Assembly: GCA_021399445.1 (NCBI GenBank)
Contig: JAJTUQ010000002.1
Span: 4,340,001 to 4,404,000 of the forward strand
Reading direction: 5' to 3'
From: Xylogone sp. PMI_703
Taxonomy: Eukaryota > Ascomycota > Leotiomycetes
Length of the DNA: 64,000 bases
Below the pieces are notes generated by a model. The model was not told where the DNA came from. It did no database searches and worked only from the letters and a program-made list of their open reading frames with translations. A program made the translations under genes and the position numbers. Positions 33,508 through 45,966 of the stretch are shown here, one piece after another; the stretch's first letter is position 1; each line of letters starts with the position of its first letter.

Positions 33508-35369
33508 AGCGGGGCTTGAAGGAAACTCCTATAACAAGTTAAAATATACTAGCGAAGCTTGAGATCTCTGTTGTGTAACGACTGCAGCTCGGACAGTAAT
33601 GAATTAGGATATCCGAAGCGCAAACCTGCAGCCTCAGAAGTCTGTTTCAATCAAACGGATGAAAGGAAAAGAGCTTTTCTTGCCATTTGTTGCACAGAAT
33701 AATGCCTCATCCTACATTTCCTACGATGACTTATTCGACTCATATTGGCTATTTTATCGTTACACGCTTGGTAAAAATGCCCACTTCCGCTGCGAATGCA
33801 ATGTGATCCTTGTAAGATGAGATTCTTGGTCACGATGCCATCTATTACTTATGTTGTACTACACATGCACTATTTCTGTGGGGTTTGGTGGCTTAGTCTG
33901 CAACTAACTCTTCTTTACTAGTCATGGTGTATCCTGGGCAAACAAAATTGATGGATCTGTGACATCTTGACATACATGCCTTTGCCTGTATTCAGGGATG
34001 AACTGCCCTTGGAAGCTGAGCAGATATTACTGCTTACGGTCCTCGTGACAGCTAGATACAACCTAATCGACGGTCAGTAAATTCGTGACATCTTTACCTC
34101 CTTCCTGAACTTTTGCGTTGGTTCAACGTTACATGGGAAGGTGGAGTTTCCACGAGACCATAATGAGAGCTGCTGGGGCACGATCAGATTTGAGGCCTGG
34201 GGTGACGATCTAGATATCCCACAGAGGAATTGAGTGCGCCAGACTCTAATTATGTGATTCAACTTATCAACAGATTTTCATCAACATATCTGGAACGGGG
34301 TCGAGATTGGAGGCTATGGCCCTTTCTAGTATTACGGCCATCTATAAACTATCTTGGGCCAGACTGAGATTGGTGGTTAGAAAGGGTAACGTATTGCGAA
34401 ACGTGCACATAGTTCTGGAAATTTTTGCAGTGCACAAAGTCGGCATGGCATGGATCCAAACCGTGAGATAGGTAACTGGATACCTAAGCATGTGGTTCTG
34501 GAGGTGGCAGGTGACAGACCTCAAATTAGCCGCTCAAGCGTGAGGGAACACAAGCCGATTAGTGACTGGCTTGGGATGAAGCAACCAATCATTACTTGTA
34601 CACCCCGATTCGGAACCATTGACCCCGTGGTTATGCTGTACCCTTAGCGCTTTTTCGTAGTAGAAGAGTCCACCAGAAGCGTCTGGGCGATCCATCTCTA
34701 TGGACCGTCTTGATCTCACCACCGAGGAGTTGGACAAGTCAAGTGTGCTGGAGAATCCGTGCTGCTTAGGATGTACGACACAATAGTGCTTACTACAGGG
34801 GCTGCAGCCACCAAACGCACACTAAATGCGGGGCGTCAGGTACCAGTCCATCGCCACAACCAACCCCAGAGTAGCTTTTCTATACGCCCAAAAATATACC
34901 GAAACCACCATCACAGCAAATACCAGCATACGCATCGCCATTCGTCCTTGAGTCTCCAATAAACTATGCTCGTACACCCTCATCAGCCCTCGCATCGGTG
35001 GGGAACACCAGCCGGCGTGGGCCGCAAATGGAAAAAGGGTGCGGATACAATAGTCTTCGAAGATTATTCGTTGCTAATGTCAGATCTGGTCGGAGACGCG
35101 GAACTTTTGTAACCATATTCTGTATCTAGTCGGTTCTAAGTAAAATGGGACACCAAGCATCGCACATGCTTCCGTTAGAAGTCATTAGGCCGGAGCGGCA
35201 TGATCAACTAACATGGTGGCCGTGATATTGCAAGAATATAAAGTGACGGTAGGTGCACTACGGAGGTAAAGAATGTTGCTTTGGGCCCTCTAGCCGCTCC
35301 TTCCCTTATTCTCACCCTTACTCTCAGAGTACGGCTCTCACTCCTCTCCATATTTTCTTCATTTTCAAT
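33508..35369. other. 1.9 kb gene-poor region
   Basis: No frame here has a conserved pattern, and stops interrupt all frames every 50-70 codons. The last 130 bases before 35370 are pyrimidine-rich (CTCTCACTCC, TATTTTCTTC) and probably form the leader of the carboxylesterase. Decayed repeat DNA is possible, but I see no terminal repeats. Confidence 0.4.
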
Positions 35370-37488
35370 ATGTTGATCCACATACTCTCAGTTATTGGCT
35401 CATTCATTTTTGTGGTGAGTGCAGTACCAGCCACGCTGGGTGTGCGATTCGATGAAAGATCTTCGATGCCTACCTTGACATTGCCGTATGGTACTTGGAA
35501 GGCATCTGATTATAATCCCATATCCAAGATGTAGGTACCTATCAACTTTTCTACGAAAAACCGTAATCCGTGGGATTGAAGCCACTATGCTTCACAGTTG
35601 GACATATTTATGTATCACTGATAAATCTTATTTAGTTACACTTTTAAAAATATACGGTTTGCTGCGCCACCAGTAGGAGACCTAAGATGGCAGAAACCTG
35701 CACCTCCAGCACACGTTGATACCATTCAGGATGGCAGTTACGGACCTCAGTGCATCCAAGGGTTCCCAAAGGGATTGAATTTTATGGGAAAGGGCAATGA
35801 CTCCCCAATTGGAACAGCTGCAAATCAGTTGTAAGTTACAGATAGGACTAATGATGTATGACATTATTGATGTCAGTATAGCCTTGCAGGTATTCCTGTC
35901 CCCTCTTTCCAGGGAGCTAGCGAGGACTGTCTGTTTCTTGATGTCTATGTTCCAGCAAAGGCCATCAACAACCCCAAATCAAAATTACCAGTTGTCGTCT
36001 GGATCTTTGGTGGGGCGTTTCTTTTTGGAAGCAAAGACACTTACCAGCCTTTATTCCCTTTCTATGATGGCTCTGGACTTGTATACAATTCTGGCGGCGA
36101 GATGATTTTTGTTGCTGGTAACTACCGCCTAGGGGCACTAGGCTGGCTTTCCGGAACGACGATGGAGAAAGACGGTGTGCCTAATGTTGGACTTTGGGAT
36201 CAACGTGCAGTCTTTTCTTGGGTCCAATCCTATATATCTCTTTTAGGCGGAGATCCAAAGCAAGTAACGGCGATGGGTGAATCAGCTGGTGCCGGCTCAC
36301 TTATGCACCATCTTATTGCAGAAGGCGGAAAACTGGATCCAATGTTCACAAAGGCTATTCTGCAGTCTCCTGGTATGTGAATCCTGATATGGAGGTTACT
36401 CTAGGGTGGTATAATAGTACTAATGTAACCCAGCATATGAGTTCCTCTGGGACAGAAGCGGAGTTCTTGAAGAGACATTTCAAGAGTTTACAGCATTCGC
36501 TGGATGTGCAGGGAAGGGCCTCAGCTGTCTACGAACTATTGACTCAACTAGCGTTCAGGCGGCAAGTACAAAACTAAACGCCGCGACGACTGTTGGAGCA
36601 TTCTCCCTGGGTGCATCTGTAGACGGATCATTTATCAGACAGCTTCCGCCTCTCGAGTTGGCCTCTGGGAACTTTTGGAAGCTCGACTCGCTCATTATAT
36701 CTCACACGGCTGACGAATCAGGAGTATTCGTAGACGGCCATATAAGCACGGATGCAGAGTTCAGTACCTTTGTGAATGCAATCTTCCCTAATTATACGAT
36801 AGCCGCAGGCGTCAGCACTTTGGTTGAGGAGTTTTACCCTCCTATCAGTACTAATCATACGTATTCGTCAGAGTCTGCCCGAGTCGAGGCTTTTGTACGA
36901 GATAGCTCATTCACTTGCAATACAAGATACCTTACTGAAGCCTATGGGGACAGCAAGTGCTGGAACATGCAGTACAGCGTCACTCCAGGCTGGCACGCGA
37001 CAGATCTCATCCCGACATTCTACAGTTTTGCGCTCTCCGCAGACACATTCCTAGAAGGATTGGCGTTTACTCTTGTGCCACTCTTCCTCGGTATCACCAA
37101 GGCGTATCAGAGCTACCTCACTTCATTCATCACTACAGGGAATCCAAATACGAAACGAGCAATATTGAATATTCCTAGTGCTATCTCTTGGCCTCATCCT
37201 AATTCGAGCGGTAATCAAATAAGTGGAGTTCTGAATGTCGGTGATTGGGGGTTCAGTACCATATCTGATTCTCAGAATGAAAAGGCCTCCTGCGAATTCT
37301 GGAGGGAGCTTGCAGCAGCTGTGGCGAATCTTGGTAAGTCCGGTTTGTAGTGGTTTTACACGAGAGCCTATATCTAAGACGCTGTTGCTAATACATTGCC
37401 TCTTTTAGGAGGGTATGCACCACCCGGGTCGGTTGTTTCCCAGAGTCTCATACATGTTCCCAACAATGCCTCGGCCAATTATGCCTAG
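35370..37488 (+). CDS. Secreted type B carboxylesterase/lipase
   Basis: Five exons (35370-35530, 35636-35830, 35882-36372, 36434-37333, 37409-37488) give 608 aa. A signal peptide (MLIHILSVIGSFIFVVSAVP) suggests secretion. Alpha/beta-hydrolase markers are: IRFAAPPVGDLRWQKP, the EDCLFLDVYVP signature, an oxyanion-hole segment WIFGGAFLFGS, GNYRLGALGW and the nucleophile elbow MGESAGAGS with Ser253. Restoring the intron at 36373 yields AILQSPAYEF, the usual sequence after the elbow. Without that intron the gene would look broken. The C-terminus ends PNNASANYA. The family hydrolyses esters of lipids, sterols or xenobiotics; the substrate cannot be told. It lies 1.3 kb upstream of a P450 on the same strand, an arrangement seen in small specialised-metabolism loci. 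Confidence 0.92.
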
Positions 37489-38798
37489 GAACTTACCACA
37501 CGATTGCCTTATTGTTTCTGTAAATACTGACGTACTGAGCTATCGACGGCTATGTAGCACTGTGCTCACCTCTTGCTTGTGAATTTCTCTCGGGTCATTC
37601 TCTGGGACGAAACCTCCAGTTCAGCATCGGGTTTCCTTTTATTAATCCTTAGTTTTATTCTCAGATTAATTTGCTTGCTTTGAAAAAATCATCGGCTCGA
37701 CCGACTTCGCAGATCATTTTGTGTTGGTAATTAATCAATTATGGATCTCCGTCTAGTTATATTGGAAACCGAGGGGTTGTACAGTACTTCGGTTACCCTG
37801 GATGCTGTAGTCTGTGCATACGGATACGTGTTCCGCCGCGAGGCAGGTGAATGAATATGTACATCCGTAGAGGAAGTGGAATCCGATGCACACACAAACT
37901 CCCCAATTAGCGATTCTTTGTATTTCAAATATCTTCTTGGGGGTGGCTGCAGCTACATATGTATTCATTGCAGGTCACAAACCCGTTCCCACTCCTGCTA
38001 GGTGGACTGTGACGATAGCAAATGTGCCTGGAAAAGGGGATCCTTCACTACTCAAATAGTGGTCTATGTCCCTACCGTGAAGTGGACCCCACCGTTCGAA
38101 TGCTGGAGGCCCAACGCGCCCACCCGTCACGCCGGTTCCGTTCCAGCAACCGTTCCAGCGGATGGGCTCGGCGAACGGGCACAAGCTGCAAGCTACCGCG
38201 GGTGAGCGCCGGGGAACTGATGATGTGTTACTGTATTAATTGCGGTATGTGCTTGTGGGTATCAAGCTCACTACTTACCGTACTGTACTGTACAATACCG
38301 GGGCTCGGCGGATAGTAAATGAGGGATTACGGTACCGGTAATGACTTCCTTACCAAGCAACGACAAGTGCGACATCACTCCGCTGTCGAACACAATCCAC
38401 GCATCCGGTCCTAACCCCAAGCGGTCTTGTGTGCCGTGGAGACTCCCAGAATATGCACGCTGCACGCCTCAGAGTCGCTCCGTCATGCAAATCTTCTGCG
38501 GACCCCAACAATGCGTTGTATTCGTGCCATATGGCAACCATGGGTCCCTGATCCAGCGTAACCCGTCTTTCCCGTCCACCACCTCACCCCAAGTACCAGA
38601 TGCGGACCCAAAACCGTGTCCATTCAATAATGCGTCCCATCAAGCCATCCAGCTGGGTCTTATCAGACCAATTGAGTCCCCACTAGTTTCTCGGCCCTTT
38701 AAGAGCTTCCAGCACCGCACAGTTTGGACGATGCGCCTCAGTTGTGTTCGAGTCGATTCCCTTCCCTTGCTAATCTCACAGGAGTGAAGTCATCGATC
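37489..38798. other. Intergenic region upstream of the P450
   Basis: 1.3 kb. The part from 38000 on is GC-richer. Near 38275-38340 short TACTGTAC-type repeats and a GGTACCGGTAA palindromic patch occur. An open frame at 38341-38787 has no family features and ends just before the P450 start, so it is treated as promoter or leader. Confidence 0.4.
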
Positions 38799-40607
38799 AT
38801 GAGCAACCTGGAAATCGCCATTGAGCACTGGAAGCTTATTCTGGGGGCTAGTGTCCTCTTCCTAATTGCTTCCTTTGCACTGCAGACGCTGCGCCAGTAT
38901 GCCCGTCTACGGCATATTAAAGGCCCACCTGGTGTTGGGTTTTCTAAGCTCTGGATGATCCGCCATGTAGCAGGTGGAACAATGCACAAGGATCTGGGAG
39001 AAGTCTGTGAAAAATATGGTGTGGATTGGACAGCAAAAAAATGATGAATGCTCCGTGAGCACCTGCTGATTGCGGTGAGCAGGTTCACTTGCACGCATTG
39101 GACCGAATGATCTGGTCACGAGCGACCCAGAACTTCTGAGAAGGATGCTAGGTGTGAGAACTCGATACCAACGATCCAAGTGGTATGTTGGTATGCGATT
39201 CGATCCATCTCGAGACAATGTACTGTCTGAGAGAAACGATGACAGACACACTGAACTAAGGGCCAAAATGGCCGCTGGGGTGTGTTTGACCAAACTTGAG
39301 AGCATCATGTCGGATTAAACCTCACTAATATTGATTCAATAGTACTCTGGAAAAGAAGTGGAAAACTTGGAAAACGCAATCGACAGTTGCGTAGAGTCCT
39401 TAATCAGGCTCATTGATGGAAAGTATCTCTCTACTACCAAGGAGTCGAAACCCTTTGATTTTGGCCGCAAGGCGCAATACTTCACCCTAGACGTTATTTC
39501 CAATGTCGCCTACGGAGAGCCTTTTGGGTTTCTTACAACTGACTCCGATGTCCACGAGTATATAAAAATGACGGAAGAGAACCTACCGTCTATCATCATG
39601 GTCACCGTCTTGCCCTGGCTTAATTGGCTGCTTCAATTGCCTATTATTAAAAGCGCTCTTCCATCTGAGACAGATAAGATCGGCTTTGGAAAGATCATAG
39701 GGTGTGTGTGCTCTTCACCCTCCCTACTTGCATGCAGACATTAACGGATATTTTGCAGTATTGCCAAAAAGGTAGTTGGCGAACGATTTGGACCAGATAA
39801 AAAGGTTCAAAAAGACATGCTCGGCTCCTTTATCAACCATGGCCTCACCCAGAGAGAGGCGGAATCCGAAACTCTGGTTCAAATGTCAGTACATTCTTTC
39901 CTCAATCAATTGATAATGCTGGCTAATTCCAGGAAACAGTCTAGCAGGTTCTGATACAACTGCCACGGCTATTCGGGCAACGCTACTCCATCTTGTTACC
40001 AATCCTCGCGTTGTCTCAAAATTGCTAGATGAGATAGCCACTGCGAAACCTTCCAGGCCTATAATCAAGGATGCCGAAGCCAGAAATATGCTATATCTAC
40101 AGGCTGTCATTAAAGAGGGTCTTAGAATCTTCCCTCCTGTCACGGGGCTTATGTCAAAGTTGGTTCCACCAGGCGGCGATACCTATAACGGATTGTTCAT
40201 TCCTGAGGGTACGAAGATTGGATACTGCGCTTGGGGCGTTTTCCATGATAAGAGCATATGGGGCGACGATGTGAACGTGTATCGGCCAGAGAGATGGCTC
40301 GAGGGCACCGGTGAAGAACTTCACTTACGAGAGTCTACATTGGAACTTATATTTAGTTATGGCCGATGGCAGTGCTTAGGAAAGAACGTGGCACTAATTG
40401 AGCTCAACAAAGTGTTTGTCGAGGTAAGTCCTGCTGTTCTCAGAGAAACTTGCCCACTATTATGTTGTTTGCTAATTCCAAGTTTTGCAGCTTCTCCGTA
40501 ACTTCGATATCACTCTCGTCGACCCTACGAATCCTTGGAATTCTCGTTGTCACGGAATTTTCACCCAATCCGGGATGTGGCTGAGGGCTTCCAGGAGAGA
40601 AGTGTGA
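38799..40607 (+). CDS. Cytochrome P450, pisatin-demethylase-like
   Basis: Six exons (38799-39018, 39083-39279, 39343-39701, 39759-39884, 39940-40423, 40491-40607) give 500 aa. An N-terminal membrane anchor (LILGASVLFLIASFALQTL) is followed by the Pro/Gly hinge IKGPPGVGF. The I-helix AGSDTTAT is recovered only with the acceptor at 39939 (VQI|LAGSDTT). Also seen are KEGLRIFPP (ExxR), PERW and the haem loop FSYGRWQCLGK with Cys446. This set matches the fungal group related to pisatin demethylase (CYP57-like), ER-bound enzymes that oxidise hydrophobic compounds with an NADPH reductase. Substrate unknown. All key residues are present, so the gene looks functional. It forms a same-strand pair with the upstream esterase. 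Confidence 0.93.
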
Positions 40608-41063
40608 CCACTGCCCTTTTGGGGCTATATGTTGATATGGTTTCAAAGGACAACTAATGATGTCATGCCAGAATCAAAACAGTATAATTAATGTCAAGTA
40701 TGTTGTTCTTAGTTTGATATCCTTGCTTTCGGGGTTGTAAGACTATTGATACGATCGCGATATCTATCAAGATATGGCTCCTTCACGTACAAAGTTCGTT
40801 ACCTTGTGTAACGCTAAACGAGGGGCTGTTTCCAAGGGTCCAGGCTTGCTGCCTCGTACGCGAGGCTCAGCACGCTACACGGTACTCGAGTAACGCGCCA
40901 TTCGCCAGGGCCCGCTTTCCCCGTTGCTCTGCCCAAAACTTTTTTTTATCCCACATTCCTGCCTGATGTTTTCTCCCAACATCACCTTTCTTTTTTCTTT
41001 TTCACTCTCTTAAGTTGGTCAACAATTCTTCTACGTTCTGCTTCGTGAGCAGAAGTAGTGATT
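40608..41063. promoter_or_regulatory. Upstream region of the Kap123 gene
   Basis: 456 bases. The last 150 bases before the start are T/C-rich (TTTCTTTTTTCTTTTTCACTC around 40988-41010), typical of strong fungal core promoters. No other gene is supported. Confidence 0.5.
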
Positions 41064-44000
41064 ATGGACCAACAACAGTTCATTGAGCTCTTGAAGGGCA
41101 TTCAAATTCGTATGTCTTACTCGCTGCTGCCCCTCCTTCGCGATAACTTTTTACTAACCGCATCGCAGCCGACACTGACAAAGTGAAGGCGGCGACGACT
41201 GAGCTTCGTAAGACTTATTATCCTCATCCAGAGTCGCTCGTCTGGCTTTTACACATCCTAACTAGCCATGACAATGAGGCAATTCGTCAACAAGCAGCTG
41301 TTGAAGCCGTCCGTCTTGTCCCTAAACACTGGGCCAATCTTCCCACAGATCAGAAACCCGCCATCCGCCAACAGCTCTTGCAGACTGTTCTGGATGAGAA
41401 GGTATCACTAGTCCGTCACTCCGGCGCTCGCGTCATTGCTGCCATTGCAAGCGTGGATCTTCCTGATGGAGAATGGACTGATCTACCAAATAACCTTGTG
41501 CAAGCTTGCAGTTCACCACAAGTTACATATCGAGAAGTAGGAGTATATATTCTCTTCACTCTTCTAGATGTGGCAGGCGATGCATTCGAGGATAAGGTCC
41601 CCGGCCTCTTTGACATCTTCAATAACACAATTCGTGATCCTGAGAGCGCTGAAGTCCGTGTCAACACTATGCTTGCGCTGAGCAGAATTGGAATGTTAAT
41701 ACAGCCCGACGAAGATCAAGAAAACCTTGCCCGCTTCAATGCTGTCTTCCCTGGCATGGTTGCTGTTCTTAAATCTACCATTGATGAGCAAGACGAGGAT
41801 CGGGCAATGCAGGCCTTCGAGGTGTTCCAGACACTTCTTGGTTGCGAATCAGCATTGCTCGCTTCTCACTTCAAGGATCTCTTGGAATTTATGATCGATA
41901 TTGCTTCGAATACCGAAATTGCTGAGGAGTCCCGCTCACAGGCTTTATCATTCTTGATGCAATGCGTCAGATACCGAAAGATGAAGATTCAAGGCATTCG
42001 GGGTATGGGAGAAAAGCTTACACAAAAGAGCATGCAGATTGCAGCAGAGATTCCAGAAGATGATGACGAAGATGAGGATGATGTGACCCCATATCGATCT
42101 GCTCTCGGTCTTTTGGATCTTCTTGCAAGCAGCTTGCCTCCACGTCAAGTTATCGTTCCTCTTATCAATGCCTTGCCACAATTCGTTAACAACCAGAATC
42201 CTGCTTACCGCAAAGCTGGTATTCTTTCGCTTGGAATGTGCGTTGAAGGTGCCCCGGACTTTATCAGTACCCAACTGGATGCCTTGTTCCCTGGTGTCCT
42301 AAAGCTTCTCAATGACCCCGAAATCGGTGTCAGACAAGCTGCTCTCCATGGTGTTGCAAGATTAGCTGATGACCTCGCTGAAGAGTTGTCAAAGCACCAC
42401 GCAGAGCTAATCCCTGTCCTGTTAAAGAACCTTGACTCTGTCAGTGATGCTCAAGCTTCTAGCGAGGCCGAGAAAAAGAAGAACCTAGAAGTTCTTAAGG
42501 CCTGTTGTGGTGCCTTGGACTCCGTAACGGATGGTATTGAGAAAGAGTATATTGCCCAATATACACCTGAACTTATTCCACGACTTGGTCGATTGCTTAG
42601 CCATCCTGATTTTCAGGTTAAAGCAAGTGCTGCTGGTGCCATTGGCTCCATCGCTGGATCTGCAGAGGAGGCCTTCGCACCTTACTTCGAGACTGTCATG
42701 AAGGAGCTTGGGGCATATATCTCGGTCAAAGACAGTGATGAGGAACTTGACTTGCGCGCCACTGTATGTGATGCCATGGGTAGCATTGCAGGTGCCGTAG
42801 GGGCCTCTGAATTCCAAAAATACGTGCAGCCATTGATGCAAGCAAGTGAGGAAGGCTTACATCTCGGTCACCCTCGTCTGAAAGAAACCAGCTATATCCT
42901 CTGGAGCACTTTGTCAAAAGTTTATGAAGAGAACTTCCAGCCATATCTTGGAGGCGTGATGAAGGGACTGATGGACTCGCTGGAGCAAGAAGAATCCGAT
43001 TTCGAAGTCGAGCTCGGTGAGCACGCCAAGGATCTACTCGGCCAGGAAGTTGTAATTGCTGGTAAGAAAGTCAAGGTCGCGTCGGCAACGGACAATGAAG
43101 AAGATGCGGACAACATGGACGACGACGATGACGAAGATGACTGGGATGATCTCAGCGCCGTGACTGCTGTTGCGCTTGAAAAGGAGATTGCCATCGAAGT
43201 TATCGGTGATGTTCTATCCCATACTCGTCAGCATTTTGTCCCATATTTCGAGAAGACTGTTGAAACCATCGTCCCATTAGTGGAGCACTCCTATGAAGGT
43301 GTAAGAAAAGCGGCCATTGGCACCCTATACAGAGCGTACGCCTGCCTATGGAATCTGATGGAGGATCACACCGGCGAAAAATGGACTCCAGGCTTACCAT
43401 TGAAACAACAGCCTTCCGGTGAGCTTGTCAAACTCGGTAGTGTCATTACTGCCGCAACCCTCCCACTCTGGGAGAGCGAAGTTGACCGGTATGTTTTCTT
43501 TTTCTTGATATGTCTTCGTATAATTGAAATGATGAAATACCATTACGTTATTACCCAGCTCACTCAGACACACAAGTTGTGGATGCTGTGAACGCGTATC
43601 TACATTCTGATCTCAATGAACTATCTATTTCTTCATATTTTCTACGAGTTGAAGAGACAGATTACTGACCCCAAAATCCAATTAGTGCTGTTGTTACCGA
43701 CATCAACAGAAATGTTGCAGCTACGCTCAAGCTCTGTGGTCCTGCTCTCTTGACGCAAGAAAACTTCGCTGAACAGACTACGACAATAGTCGCTTCAATG
43801 ATAACCAAGTCTCACCCTGCGCAGCAAGATCTTGGAGATGATGAAGATCCTGAGACTGCTGAGGCTGACGAGTCATCCGAATACGACTGGCTTCTCATTG
43901 ACACGGCTCTTGATGTTATTATCGGTATGGCTACTGCACTAGGCGACCAGTTTGGCGAACTCTGGAAAGTCTTCCAAAAGCCAGTCATGAAATTCGCATC

Positions 44001-44670
44001 TTCTCCCACAAATTATGAGCGCTCGACTGCCATCGGGGTCATTGCTGAATGTACACAGGCAATGGGTGCTGCCGTTACTCCTTATACGGAAACGCTCCTT
44101 AAGCTGTTACTGCACAGGCTCGATGATGAGGATGCTGAAACCAAGTCTAATGCTGCTTATGCTGTTGGTCTGCTAGTATATCATTCCACTGATTCTGCAG
44201 CGTATCTTCCTCAGTTTAATACAATCCTCCGAAAACTCGAGCCACTTCTGCATACACAAGTTGCCAGAACTCTGGATAATGCGTGTGGATGTGTCAGTCG
44301 CATGATCATGGCCCATCCGGATAAAGTGCCAATTGGTGATATCATGCCTGTTCTCGTTGGTTTGCTCCCGTTGAAGGAAGATTTTGAGGAAAATAAACCA
44401 ATCTTCGAGTGCATTGCTGGACTATGTAAGTAAATTTCTAATGACTTCCCTGCCGCAGCTAACACACTACTAGACCACCATCAGAACCCTACAATTATCG
44501 AGCTTACTCCTAAGTTGATTCCAGTCTTCGCCCATGTTCTTGGTGAGCCCGCTGAGCAACTGGATGCCGTAACAAGGAAGAACGTCATCGATACTGTGAA
44601 GTTTATTGGCTCAAATCAACCAAGCCTTGTGGAGGGCAATGAGACATTGATGAATATCATGAGAGCATAA
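41064..44670 (+). CDS. KAP123: Importin beta Kap123/importin-4
   Basis: Four exons (41064-41109, 41169-43488, 43686-44425, 44474-44670) give 1100 aa, close to yeast Kap123. The 46-base first exon encodes MDQQQFIELLKGIQI and the frame continues PDTDKVKAATTELRKTY, the usual N-terminal HEAT repeat. HEAT repeats run throughout (for example DNEAIRQQAAVEAVRLV and NPAYRKAGILSLGMCVEGAP). An acidic loop (DADNMDDDDDEDDWDD) near residues 680-695 is typical of cargo handling. Kap123 carries ribosomal proteins and histones H3/H4 through the nuclear pore and releases them on Ran-GTP. The third intron is long (197 bases) compared with its neighbours. C-terminus GNETLMNIMRA. Confidence 0.94.
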
Positions 44671-45318
44671 TTTGTGTAGCTGAGGTAAAAACATTCATGA
44701 TGTTTATGAATAATGATTAGTATGGGCGGTACGGTTTGTCCCGGATGATACAGGCTGGAAAAAAAAGTGGGTGGACGTCTTGAAAGTTTTGATGAGTGAT
44801 ATCCCGACAGCACATATACCTGTCAGAGTTTCCCTATGAATCAGTTTATTCCGCGCTGAAGTATATAAGAGCAAGATGGAAAGAGTATAGCTAGATCGCA
44901 TTGATTCTATGGGCAATTTTGAGCTCTTTCGCCGTCTTATCTACTTCAAAATCTATTACGTGTAAACCATGTTGTTTATGATACTCATTTTTATCCCGTG
45001 AGAGGCAATGAAATCCGCCATCCTGAAACCTCCGTAGCCAAGGAATTCTGTACAAAGTCTACCAGTTCCATCTCAGAAAGCAATTCTTGCGTGCATGTGA
45101 CCATAAGGGCCTATCGATAGTAGGGGAAAAAAAAATCCTTTGTGTTGGTGAGAGGCTAGTCGCTTGAAGTTAGCTTCTAAGAGCGGGTTGAGGTGATTCA
45201 GGGAACCACAGTCATAGATTGCAACAAAATTCGAGGTCAATGCCAGTGACAAAAGGCCAAAAAAAGGGCAAAAAAGAAGGCGACTATCCAAGTTTATCTT
45301 GGATGGTTTGGAATTGAA
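44671..45318. other. 3' flank of the Kap123 gene and tRNA downstream side
   Basis: AT-rich with A-runs at 44759-44766 and 45124-45134. The run of A on the plus strand at 45252-45278 lies 40-70 bases 3' of the minus-strand tRNA and reads as T-runs on its strand, fitting RNA polymerase III termination. No protein gene is supported. Confidence 0.45.
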
Positions 45319-45412
45319 TTCCGAACCGGGGAGTCGAACCCCGCGCAACCGCGGACTGAGACCATCAAGTTAGCCTTGAGAGGCGGATATGTTACCGATA
45401 CACCAGTTCGGA
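45319..45412 (-). tRNA. tRNA-Glu (anticodon CTC) with a 23-base intron
   Basis: On the minus strand the acceptor stem TCCGAAC pairs with GTTCGGA. The D-arm is GTGT/ACAT around ATCGGTA. The anticodon loop is CT-CTC-A, and the T-arm CGGGG-TTCGACT-CCCCG is perfect, with the B box GGTTCGACTCC. After position 37 an insert of about 23 bases (45354-45376) precedes C38 and the 3' anticodon strand GCGGT. The insert's CTTGA can pair with TCAAG around the anticodon, as expected for a nuclear tRNA intron. Base 27/43 is T-T if the 5-base stem is taken as drawn. It reads GAG codons. The discriminator base is A. Intron ends could shift by one base. Confidence 0.85.
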
Positions 45413-45966
45413 TGTTGTTGAAGTGGGCTGCTTTAATGATTTCTATCAGAGCACAAATTCTACCTTCAATAATCATATCATATCACCGGCACGTTTCCCC
45501 CTTACTAATTCTGTGATTATCGCAGCCACCGTACACACACAGCGCACAGTTTGAGGGAAAGATCACACTTTGATCGGAGGACGAGTGTCATCTACTAATT
45601 TTATTGCTTGCTCATGACGCATACTTCTAAACAACCCAATATTTGAACCCAAAAATTTCTCCCCCAAGTGGTATCTCCCTATGAAACCTAACGCTATGCC
45701 TTGAAAATAACTAAATAACCACCATACGCCTCCCCATAAAATCATAGATCTCATATGCTACCCTTGCCCAAACCAAAAGGGCTGATGCCAATAATGCAAA
45801 ATCACACTCCACCTCTTCCAACCACCATAATGCATAGCCGATCCAAAGAATCGTTCCATCATCAATCCATCTGAAACGCCGGTGCTGAACAGAGAGAGAA
45901 TGGGCCGAGTGCAACGCCCAACCATTGCAAGCAAATAGAAATATCATAAACTCGAAGACGTTTACT
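45413..45966. other. Spacer upstream of the tRNA and 3' of the next gene
   Basis: About 0.55 kb. Two overlapping Trp-rich minus-strand frames at 45563-45947 show no conserved pattern and directly follow the stop of the hypothetical gene; they are most likely its 3' UTR. Nothing else is seen. Confidence 0.4.

Noticed and set aside
36373..36580. Apparent frameshift and stop after the esterase nucleophile elbow
   Set aside because: An intron 36373-36433 with a good donor and CAG acceptor restores the family sequence, so the gene is intact.
38341..38787. 148-codon plus-strand frame before the P450
   Set aside because: Overlaps an equally open minus-strand frame, shows no domain, and fits promoter or leader sequence.
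45563..45947. Two Trp-rich overlapping minus-strand frames
   Set aside because: No conserved pattern or splice signals; directly follows a gene stop, so 3' UTR is more likely.
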